Source: JAULUH01 sp032111745
GTDB lineage: Bacteria; Chloroflexota; Anaerolineae; JAAEKA01
Length of the DNA stretch: 18,646 nt
Reading direction: 5' to 3'
Assembly: GCA_032111745.1 (NCBI GenBank)
Contig: JAULUH010000402.1
Location: 1 to 18,646 of the forward strand
Both the position numbers and the translations under genes were made by a program. The notes below the pieces were generated by a model that was not told the DNA's origin, made no database searches, and saw only the letters and a list, made by a program, of their open reading frames with translations. Shown here in pieces: positions 7,362 through 13,413 of this stretch; within the stretch, counting starts at the first letter, position 1, and each line of letters begins with the position of its first letter.

Positions 7362-8480
7362 TCACACCTCCGCTCGTATGGCAGCCAGCTCTTCAGTGAT
7401 GTCGATGCCCACCGGACACCAGGTGATACAGCGACCGCAGCCCACACAGCCCAGCATCCCGAACTGGTCGATCCACGAGGCCAGTTTGTGCGTCAGCCAC
7501 TGGCGATAGCGCGAGCGGGTGTGCGGCCGGATATTGCCCCCGTGGACGTGAGAGAAGTCCAGGCTGAAGCAGGAGTCCCACACTCGCACCCTTTCGGTCT
7601 GTTGTCCCAGCAGGTCTGGGATGTCCAGCACGTCGCTGCAGAAGCACGTTGGGCATACCTGCGTGCAGTTTGTGCACGACAGACAGCGCTGCGCTACCTC
7701 GTCCCAGCGCTGGTGCTCCAGGTTCTGATAGAGCAGGTTTGGCAGGTCCGAGGTGTTCATGGAGCGCCCCATGCGAAGCTCGGCCTCGGCCATGGCCCGC
7801 CGCATGGCCTGTAGCTCAAACGCACCGGCGGGCCGCCACCGTACCTGGGCCATCACCTGCCGGCCCACCTCGGACCCCACTTCCACGACGAATATGTCCT
7901 CCAGCTCGGTCAGGGCCAGGTCGAAACCGGGCCCCACTCGCGGCCCTGCCCCCATGCTGGCACAGAAGCAGGTTCCGCCCGGTTCGGTGCAGTTCACGGC
8001 CAGCACAAAGGCCTGCTGGCGCCGGGCCTTGTAGTCCGGCACCTGGTACGGCCCGCCCAGAAACACCCGGTCCTGGATGATGATGGCCTGCAGCTCGCAG
8101 GCCCGCACGCCCACAAAGGCGTAACGCGTCGCCGGTGGAGGGCCTCCGGTGACGGTGAAGGAGCCATTTTGTCTCGTCACCGTGGCGAACTTCTGCCTGG
8201 GCGGATACAGAAAACGTTTCCAAGAGTGGGGGCCCACCACGTAGCCGAAATAGAAACCGTCGTTGCGCTGGCGCAGGCGATATCTTCCGGCTGCCTGTTC
8301 ATCGGTCCAACCTGCAGGCAGATCGGAGACGCCCTCGATCTCATCGTATACGATCGCCCCTTCGTCCAGGGTTGGCCCAACCAGCGTGTACTCCATGTCC
8401 TTCAAGGCCTGCAGGACACGTTGCAGGTCGTTCTTGGCGATGCTGGCAAAGGCGCCGATGTTGGGAATCAGGTCAGGCAT
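7362..8480 (-). CDS. hydB: Group 3b hydrogenase beta subunit, 4Fe-4S dicluster protein (AsrA/HydB-like)
   Basis: The 372-residue protein is related to sulfhydrogenase beta and anaerobic sulfite reductase subunit A. The C-terminal third holds two [4Fe-4S] motifs: C266, C269, C272, C276 followed by C279 and C281 (CPTCFC), and C345, C348, C351, C355 in GCVGCGRCITWCP. A mid-protein group, GVRACEL (C128) and NCTEPGGTCFC (C164, C171, C173), is the pattern also seen in AsrA and FrhB-like proteins and may bind a further cluster. It should extend the electron chain of the heterotetramer and was proposed in archaea to allow sulfur or polysulfide reduction. The ATG at 8480 has GGAGG 5 nt upstream. The preceding Crp-like gene ends 15 nt before it, so the two are probably cotranscribed. 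Confidence 0.93.
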   Translation of the reverse strand: MPDLIPNIGAFASIAKNDLQRVLQALKDMEYTLVGPTLDEGAIVYDEIEGVSDLPAGWTDEQAAGRYRLRQRNDGFYFGYVVGPHSWKRFLYPPRQKFATVTRQNGSFTVTGGPPPATRYAFVGVRACELQAIIIQDRVFLGGPYQVPDYKARRQQAFVLAVNCTEPGGTCFCASMGAGPRVGPGFDLALTELEDIFVVEVGSEVGRQVMAQVRWRPAGAFELQAMRRAMAEAELRMGRSMNTSDLPNLLYQNLEHQRWDEVAQRCLSCTNCTQVCPTCFCSDVLDIPDLLGQQTERVRVWDSCFSLDFSHVHGGNIRPHTRSRYRQWLTHKLASWIDQFGMLGCVGCGRCITWCPVGIDITEELAAIRAEV

Positions 8481-8495
8481 GGTTCCTCCAATTGG

Positions 8496-8969
8496 CTAGC
8501 GTCCGGTTCCAGGCTCGAAGATGTCCAGGAGCTGCAGGCGTGTGGCCTTCAGCCGGCCGGCAATCACGCCCGCCACCCGCCAAAGCAGCGCGCAGCCCAG
8601 GTCGTGGTCGTTCCGCATAGTCTCCCGCAATTGGGCGGCTTCAAACGCCAGGGCCGTCGTAGTGGTCACGGTACGGCCGCTGGCTGTCTTGTGTTCCCCG
8701 GGGAACAGCGAGGACCATCCCAGCAGCTCGCCAGGACCCACGGTCAGTATCGTGGCCTTGCCCCTGCTGGGAATGCCGACATCGATGGCGACCCGCCCCT
8801 CCTCGATCAGATAAACCAGCCGGCCAGGGTCGCCCTCCCGAAAAATGATCTCGTCGGCGGGGAAGCTCACGTGCTGTGCCATGCCCGCCAGCTTCTCTTG
8901 CTGGTATGGCTCCAGCTCGCGTGTGAAATCCAGTCTCTGCAGAACCTCCAGCACCTGATCTTCGGCCAT
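8496..8969 (-). CDS. Stand-alone cyclic-nucleotide-binding-domain protein, Crp-like without HTH
   Basis: The 157-residue protein is a single cNMP-binding beta-roll. It has the early FPADEIIFREGDPGRLVYLI segment, the phosphate-binding cassette GELLGWSSLFPGEHKTAS (80-97), and a C-terminal helix (about 114-148) as used for dimerisation in Crp. The protein ends there, so the roughly 70-residue winged HTH of Crp/Fnr regulators is missing. Only 15 nt separate its stop from hydB, leaving no room for a split-off HTH. The arginine that holds the cyclic phosphate in E. coli CRP (R82) appears to be K94 here, so the ligand is uncertain. It is the first gene of the operon, with AAGGAA as Shine-Dalgarno. 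It may sense a ligand and act on the hydrogenase by protein contact. Domain call is firm and role is unknown. Confidence 0.88.
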   Translation of the reverse strand: MAEDQVLEVLQRLDFTRELEPYQQEKLAGMAQHVSFPADEIIFREGDPGRLVYLIEEGRVAIDVGIPSRGKATILTVGPGELLGWSSLFPGEHKTASGRTVTTTTALAFEAAQLRETMRNDHDLGCALLWRVAGVIAGRLKATRLQLLDIFEPGTGR

Positions 8970-9019
8970 CGATCTGTTCCTTTCTGCCTGACAGGAGAAC
9001 TCGAATGCATTACGTGAAA

Positions 9020-9048
9020 ATTATAACGAAAAGTCACACTTTTGTCCA
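9020..9048 (-). promoter_or_regulatory. Sigma-70-type promoter of the hydrogenase operon
   Basis: On the minus strand, TGGACA (9048-9043) and a perfect TATAAT (9025-9020) are separated by 17 bp, near the vegetative consensus. Transcription should begin around 9012, about 40 nt before the Crp-like gene's ATG at 8969. The spacing and match are unusually good for such GC-rich DNA, so this is a convincing call without experimental data. Confidence 0.8.
9029..9043. promoter_or_regulatory. Candidate operator: AAAAGT-CAC-ACTTTT palindrome in the promoter spacer
   Basis: A perfect 6-bp inverted repeat with a 3-nt centre sits between, and touches, the -35 and -10 boxes of the hydrogenase promoter. 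A dimeric regulator bound here would block RNA polymerase. It does not fit the CRP (TGTGA-N6-TCACA) or FNR (TTGAT-N4-ATCAA) consensus. The binding protein is unknown. Confidence 0.5.
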
Positions 9049-9152
9049 CCCCGCGCCAAGCCGTTCATGCCCCTAAATCCATCGGAGCAGATGTCCTACG
9101 TCGCTCTGCGCGCTGGACCATGCTAGCCTGTGTTCTTCCGTGCCTACAAGCA

Positions 9153-9183
9153 CAAGTCCCCCGCCGACCAGGCAGGGGACTTG
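9153..9183. terminator. Hairpin between mscS and the hydrogenase operon, likely terminator
   Basis: CAAGTCCCC (9153-9161) pairs with GGGGACTTG (9175-9183). An inner GCC (9163-9165) / GGC (9171-9173) stem, after one mismatch, closes a GACCA loop. It lies 25 nt after the mscS stop and before the hydrogenase promoter, the expected place for a terminator protecting that promoter from read-through. There is no clear T-run on either side, so its efficiency or factor-independence is uncertain. Confidence 0.55.
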
Positions 9184-9207
9184 CATATCCACGGCATCGA
9201 GCGCCAG

Positions 9208-10038
9208 CTACCCGCTCTGCTGGCTGAGCAGCACCTCCCGAATCGGGAACGGAATCTCGATGCCCTGCTCCTGGAACGCCTGCTTGATGGCCTTGACCCC
9301 CTGGTCCTTGGCGTCCAGGAACTTGCTTTGGGTCGTGTCGATCCAATAGTACAGCGTGAAATCGATCGAGCTGTCGCCGAAATTGTCGAATACCACCTGC
9401 GACGGCGGGTCATCCAGCGCCAGGTCTGGCACATCCCGGATTGCCTGCAGGGCGACGCGCGTCGCCTGCTCCAGATCGGTGTCATAGGCTACCCCGACCC
9501 GCAGGCCCACGCGGCGCTGTGTGGCCTGGCTTAAGTTGGTCAGCGGGCTGGCATATACGTCGGCGTTGGGGATGTAGACCCGCAGACCATCCAGGGTCTT
9601 GATCACCGTCGCCCGCAGGCTGATCTCGTTCACGGTGCCGGTGTAGCCCTTGACCTCTATGATATCGCCAATCTGAAACGGGCGCTGCAGCAGTAGGAGC
9701 AGGCCGGCTACGAAGTTCTTGGAGATGTCCTGCAGCGCAAAACCGATGGTAAACCCGATGATGCCCAGGGCCAACACGAACGCGCCGACATTGAAGTTGA
9801 TCTGCTCCAGCGCCCAGATGGTGCCGAAGGTGATCACCGTGAACCGGCCCAGGCGCCCTAGCAGCGTGCCCACCGAGGGCTCCAGCCCGCGCTTGCTGGC
9901 CCAGCGTTCAATCAATCGCGCCACGAAGCCGGCCAGCACCAGGGCGCCGGCGAAGATCAGCAGTGCCGTCGCCAGCCGCGGCAGAGTCAGGATGACGTTG
10001 CCAAATATGGCTTCAACACTTTGAGGATCGGGAGTCAT
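9208..10038 (-). CDS. mscS: MscS-family small-conductance mechanosensitive channel
   Basis: The 276-residue membrane protein has E. coli MscS length (286). Three hydrophobic segments are visible at about 18-42, 65-82 and 85-118. The third is the glycine/alanine-rich pore helix, followed by the MscS signature ISKNFVAGLLLLLQRPFQIGDIIEV. A beta domain with GTVNEISLRATVIKTLDG and a mixed C-terminal domain follow. It should sit in the inner membrane and open under tension on hypo-osmotic shock to release solutes. An AGGAGAGG Shine-Dalgarno lies before the ATG. Transcription is probably monocistronic: a hairpin follows it and a divergent gene lies upstream. Confusion with other families is unlikely. 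Confidence 0.94.
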   Translation of the reverse strand: MTPDPQSVEAIFGNVILTLPRLATALLIFAGALVLAGFVARLIERWASKRGLEPSVGTLLGRLGRFTVITFGTIWALEQINFNVGAFVLALGIIGFTIGFALQDISKNFVAGLLLLLQRPFQIGDIIEVKGYTGTVNEISLRATVIKTLDGLRVYIPNADVYASPLTNLSQATQRRVGLRVGVAYDTDLEQATRVALQAIRDVPDLALDDPPSQVVFDNFGDSSIDFTLYYWIDTTQSKFLDAKDQGVKAIKQAFQEQGIEIPFPIREVLLSQQSG

Positions 10039-10120
10039 GAACAGCCTCTCCTAATAGCGCTCATCCTCAGAGCACAGATGCAGTCTGGGTCACAGTCGGG
10101 AACCGGCGCACACACGGGGG

Positions 10121-10152
10121 ATTATACCACGCAACCGCACTCGTGCTATACT
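10121..10152. promoter_or_regulatory. Divergent extended -10 promoter elements between mscS and the oxidoreductase gene
   Basis: On the minus strand TGG-TATAAT (10129-10121) points toward mscS. On the plus strand TGC-TATACT (10144-10152) points toward the luciferase-like gene. Both carry the extended TGN motif, which can make up for poor -35 boxes, and none is evident here. The two -10 elements are only 20 bp apart, so polymerases would compete and the two genes may be inversely expressed. Confidence 0.5.
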
Positions 10153-10223
10153 GGTGTCGTCACTGGGCACCAATCGGTCCTGTTTTCACGCTCTCAAACG
10201 CCTGCTGCATCAGGAGGGTTTCT

Positions 10224-11264
10224 ATGTCCGGTCTCCGGCTCGGCATCAACATCGGCTACTCAGGGTCAACCATTCATCTGCCTGTCGACCTCATCCAAGA
10301 GGCCGATCGTTTGGGCGTGTACGCCGTCTGGGCCGCCGAGTCCTACGGCTCGGACGCCGTCACGCCGCTGGCCTGGATCGGCGCCCTGACAACGAATATC
10401 CACTTGGGCACCGCGATTATGCAGATGCCTGCCCGCACCCCCGCCAACACCGCTATGACCGCCATCACGCTAGATCAGCTGTCGGGTGGCCGTTTTCTGC
10501 TGGGCCTGGGCCTCTCCGGCCCCCAGGTCGTCGAGGGTTGGCACGGCCTGCCCTATGGCAAGCCCCTGCCGAAGACCCGCGAGTATGTCGCCATCGTGCG
10601 CACCATCCTCCAGCGTGAGCAGCCTGTGGTCTTTCAGGGTGAACACTACCAGGTGCCCTACGCCGGTCCGGACGCCACCGGCCTCGGCAAGCCCCTCAAG
10701 AGCATCATCCACGGCCGGGCCGACCTGCCCATCTACCTGGCCGCCATCGGCCCCCAAAACGTGGCCCTGGCTGCGGAAATCGCCGACGGCTGGCTGCCGG
10801 TGTTCTTCTCCCCGGCCCACTACGCCGAAACCTACCAGGAGCACGTCGAGGCCGGCTTTGCCCGGGCCGGCAATGGCAAGGGCATGGACCGCTTCGACAT
10901 CGCCGCTACGGTGCCGGTGGTGGTGGGAGACGACGTCGCAGCCTGCCGCAACCAGGTCAAGCCGTTCCTCGCCTTGTACATCGGCGGCATGGGCGCGCGG
11001 GGCAAGAACTTCTACTTCGACCTCGCCTGCCGCTACGGGTACGAGGCCGCAGCGAACGCCATCCAGGATCACTACCTGGCCGGCCAAAAAAAGGAGGCCG
11101 TGGCTGCCGTGCCGGATGAGCTGGTCGATGCCGTGGCTCTCTGCGGGCCCAAGGAGCGCATCGCAGAGCGGCTGGAGTTCTGGCGCCGCAGCCCCGTGAC
11201 CACCCTTAATATCGCCGATCCCAACCCGCTTAACCTGCGGACAATGGCAGAGCTGTTGATCTAA
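10224..11264 (+). CDS. LLM-class F420-dependent oxidoreductase (luciferase-like)
   Basis: The 346-residue protein is a bacterial-luciferase-like TIM barrel. It has the N-terminal LRLGINIGYSG strand, an active-site-like AAESYGSDAVTPLAWIG (37-53), the LGTAIMQMPARTP strand (61-73), DQLSGGRFLLGLGLSGPQVVEGWHG, and the C-terminal KERIAERLEFWRRSPVTTLNI. The family, including the mycobacterial Rv3520c-like group, uses reduced coenzyme F420 rather than FMN to reduce or oxidise small organic molecules, but the substrate is unknown. F420 use is inferred from family resemblance only. The ATG at 10224 follows AGGAGGG by 5 nt. A longer in-frame start at 10143 would overlap the promoter and adds a Cys/Trp-rich segment with no family match. 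Convergent with pepF, with 13 nt between the stops. Confidence 0.9.
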   Translation: MSGLRLGINIGYSGSTIHLPVDLIQEADRLGVYAVWAAESYGSDAVTPLAWIGALTTNIHLGTAIMQMPARTPANTAMTAITLDQLSGGRFLLGLGLSGPQVVEGWHGLPYGKPLPKTREYVAIVRTILQREQPVVFQGEHYQVPYAGPDATGLGKPLKSIIHGRADLPIYLAAIGPQNVALAAEIADGWLPVFFSPAHYAETYQEHVEAGFARAGNGKGMDRFDIAATVPVVVGDDVAACRNQVKPFLALYIGGMGARGKNFYFDLACRYGYEAAANAIQDHYLAGQKKEAVAAVPDELVDAVALCGPKERIAERLEFWRRSPVTTLNIADPNPLNLRTMAELLI

Positions 11265-11277
11265 AGCCGCGCACTCT

Positions 11278-12972
11278 TCATCGCTCCAGGACTTCCAGCT
11301 GTTGCTGGATCAGATCCATCAGCTCACCCACGGTCCGGCGGTCGAACGCGAAGCGCGCGCCCGCGGCCTGGAACAGCTCGGGCAAAGGCCGCGTGTCGCC
11401 CAGCGTCAACGCCGCCCGGTAGGCCGCCACCGCCTGTCCCTGGTCAGCCATGGCGTTGCGCCACACCTGCAGCGCCCCCAGCTGCGCCAGTCCATACTCG
11501 ACATAATAGAAGGGATCGGTGAAGATGTGGCCCTTGCGGTGCCAGCCGGTCTCCTTCTCCGTCTGCAGGCCTCGGTAGTCGATGTCCGGCATGAAACGGT
11601 CCCACAGCGCGCTCCAGGTGGCGTCCATGTCGGCCGCAGTCACCCCGGCCGGTGCCTCGGCATAGACCCAGTGCTGGAAGCCATCGACCACGGCCATGTA
11701 GGGCAGGAACCACACGATCTTGCGCAGCTGGCCGGCATACGCGCGCCGGGCCTCCGCCTCGTCGTAGAACCCCCCGCGGTCCCGCGCCAGGTAGGGCGCG
11801 CTCAAGAGCTCCATGGCCATGGACGCCACCTCGCAGAACTCCATGGGGCCGTTGTAGTTGAAGTACAGCGGCTGGCGCATGGACTCCATCAGGTGGAACG
11901 CGTGGCCACCCTCGTGCAGCAGGGTCGAGACGTCGTCGTCGGTGCCGACGGCATTCATGAAGATGTAGGGCCGGCCACTGACCGCGAAGTCGTTGCAGTA
12001 GCCGCCCGGCGCCTTGTTGGGCCGCGAGGCCAGGTCCAGGTAGCCATCCCGCATCAGGGTGTAGTGCCCGGCAAGCTCGGGATCGACTTGGCGGAAGATG
12101 CGGTAGGCACCCTCATCCAGCTCTTCAACACTGGTGAACGGCCTTAGGGGCTCGCCATAGGGGTCTACCTTGTCGTCCCAAGGCCGCGTCCCGTCGATGC
12201 CGAGGCGGGACGCGTGCTGGCGGTACAGCGCACTTGCCAGTGGCACCACTGCGTGCTCGATGGCGTCGTGAAAGGCAAAGCAATCCTCAGGGGTATAGTC
12301 GAAGCGGGCGCTGGCCAGCCACTGGTAGTCGCGAAAGTCGCGGAGGCCGGCGTTTTGTGCCACCCGCCGGCGCAAGGGCAGCATTTCCAGGTAGAGATCG
12401 TTCAGCCGCTGCCGCTCCACCAGGTAGCGGTCCATCATCAGGTGCCACACCGCCTCCCGGGTCGCGCGGTCCTGCTCCTCCAGGTGGCCCGCGGCCTGGG
12501 GCAGTGTCTCGGTCTTGCCCCGCCACTCGATGGTCATGCCCCCCACAATCTTGTCGTACTGGTTACCCAGCAACTTCAGCTGGCTGAGGAGTGGCACATT
12601 GTCATCCCGAAAGATGCCGGCCTCTGTACGGAACCGCTTGACCATCATGGCGGTATCGGCCCTGGGGGCATAGTCCTCCAGGCTGAGTAGCCTCTGCTTG
12701 AGCTCCTGGGCCGCAGTGCTCCACTGGGGCATAATCACTTCCCAGAAGGTGTTGAACCGCTCCTCGGCCGCAGCGTCCGCTGTGTTCTCTGAAACCTCCC
12801 GGTACACCTGGGCGCTGGCCTCCATCACGACGCTGGTGAGGTCACTCCAGCGCTGTAGCCAGGAATCCGCAGTGCCGGCGCTCAGGGGCACCGCCAACAG
12901 CTCCTCCACCGCAGGCTGCAACCTGGCCCAGTTCAAGGCATCGACGTCGGCATAGTTTCCTGTATAGGACAT
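11278..12972 (-). CDS. pepF: M3-family oligoendopeptidase F-type metallopeptidase
   Basis: The 564-residue protein belongs to the thimet-oligopeptidase/PepF clan. The zinc motif is HEGGH (353-357) in STLLHEGGHAFHLMES, with the third ligand expected in FCEVASMAMELLS downstream. RPNKAPGGYCNDF just before it is also typical. It degrades short peptides in the cytoplasm. AGGAG lies 7 nt before the ATG at 12972, which begins MSYTGNYADVDALNW as in close relatives. An in-frame extension back to 13098 adds 42 residues that look unrelated (see findings). Single gene, convergent with the oxidoreductase gene and divergent from the ABC operon. The symmetric ATTATAAT at 13164-13171 could provide a -10 in its direction too, but I see no matching -35. 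Confidence 0.92.
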   Translation of the reverse strand: MSYTGNYADVDALNWARLQPAVEELLAVPLSAGTADSWLQRWSDLTSVVMEASAQVYREVSENTADAAAEERFNTFWEVIMPQWSTAAQELKQRLLSLEDYAPRADTAMMVKRFRTEAGIFRDDNVPLLSQLKLLGNQYDKIVGGMTIEWRGKTETLPQAAGHLEEQDRATREAVWHLMMDRYLVERQRLNDLYLEMLPLRRRVAQNAGLRDFRDYQWLASARFDYTPEDCFAFHDAIEHAVVPLASALYRQHASRLGIDGTRPWDDKVDPYGEPLRPFTSVEELDEGAYRIFRQVDPELAGHYTLMRDGYLDLASRPNKAPGGYCNDFAVSGRPYIFMNAVGTDDDVSTLLHEGGHAFHLMESMRQPLYFNYNGPMEFCEVASMAMELLSAPYLARDRGGFYDEAEARRAYAGQLRKIVWFLPYMAVVDGFQHWVYAEAPAGVTAADMDATWSALWDRFMPDIDYRGLQTEKETGWHRKGHIFTDPFYYVEYGLAQLGALQVWRNAMADQGQAVAAYRAALTLGDTRPLPELFQAAGARFAFDRRTVGELMDLIQQQLEVLER

Positions 12973-13100
12973 GGTAATCTCCTGGTTCGTACGGCAGAGC
13001 TCAGGCCAAGCACGGCCCGCCTGGCATTCTACCCCCTGCACCCGCCGCCAGCCAAATCGCCGGTACCACTGGTGGGCATCTGTCACACCTGGAGCCACTG

Positions 13101-13121
13101 CGGAGTCGAGGCTTTAGCCGG
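13101..13121. repeat. Single-arm copy C of the GGCTTTRGCC repeat family
   Basis: The 21 bases CGGAGTCGAGGCTTTAGCC plus GG are identical to 1484-1504. Unlike the other two copies there is no matching second arm nearby, so this may be a decayed element. It sits between pepF and the promoter of the ABC operon. Confidence 0.65.
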
Positions 13122-13141
13122 TCCAGTTCAGACCGCCATCT

Positions 13142-13171
13142 TTGCCGAAACACCGGGATGGATATTATAAT
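13142..13171 (+). promoter_or_regulatory. Candidate promoter of the ABC importer operon
   Basis: TTGCCG (13142-13147) and a perfect TATAAT (13166-13171) are spaced by 18 bp. The -10 is part of the palindrome ATTATAAT and so also reads as TATAAT on the minus strand. The -10 is strong and the -35 is 4 of 6. It lies about 240 bp before the first gene. Confidence 0.5.
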
Positions 13172-13282
13172 GATGGGGCTGCGTTCAAGACCGGTTGACT
13201 GCCGTGTTTGTGAATGCAGCCTGATGATACCCTGAATAGACTGGTCTGCAGTTCCCCTGGCATCTGGTCCTCGATAACCCAT

Positions 13283-13330
13283 GCGATCCCGCAGGGCCAT
13301 GGTCGTCTGACCACGATCCTGCGGGATCGC
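13283..13330 (+). promoter_or_regulatory. Strong hairpin in the leader of the ABC operon
   Basis: GCGATCCCGCAGG (13283-13295) and CCTGCGGGATCGC (13318-13330) form a perfect 13-bp stem. Inside it, TGGTC (13300-13304) pairs with GACCA (13309-13313) around GTCT, giving a two-tiered structure. It ends 83 nt before the ATG. No plus-strand gene lies just upstream that would need a terminator, and no T-run follows. A leader regulatory role or a dispersed repeat are both possible. Confidence 0.5.
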
Positions 13331-13413
13331 ACGTGTCGGCCGGATGCGGCCCGGCCCGGATTCCCAACCCGCGGCGCGGTCGCCCGCCGTGGTCATCTCA
13401 CGGAGGTGTTCGG

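Larger units (their letters stand above)
12973..13413. other. 441-bp intergenic region between pepF and the ABC operon
   Basis: This divergent intergenic region holds, in order: an in-frame 42-codon leader-side reading frame before pepF with a GNAT-like WYRRFGW motif (13061-13040 region), copy C of the GGCTTTRGCC repeat, a plus-strand promoter candidate, a strong leader hairpin, and the Shine-Dalgarno of the binding-protein gene. I see no complete gene in it. The plus-strand leader from the predicted start to the ATG would be about 235 nt, long enough for RNA-level control. Confidence 0.6.

Noticed and set aside
9014..9037. CRP-type site GTGA...TCAC near the hydrogenase promoter
   Set aside because: The half-sites are 16 bp apart rather than 6; the 15-bp palindrome inside the spacer is a better candidate operator.
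9049..9152. Small RNA or tRNA between mscS and the hydrogenase operon
   Set aside because: No cloverleaf, no conserved T-loop sequence and no promoter-terminator pair; only the terminator-like hairpin at 9153-9183 stands out.
10143..10223. Upstream in-frame start of the luciferase-like gene
   Set aside because: It overlaps the -10 element, has no ribosome site, and the added Trp/Cys-rich residues do not look like the family.
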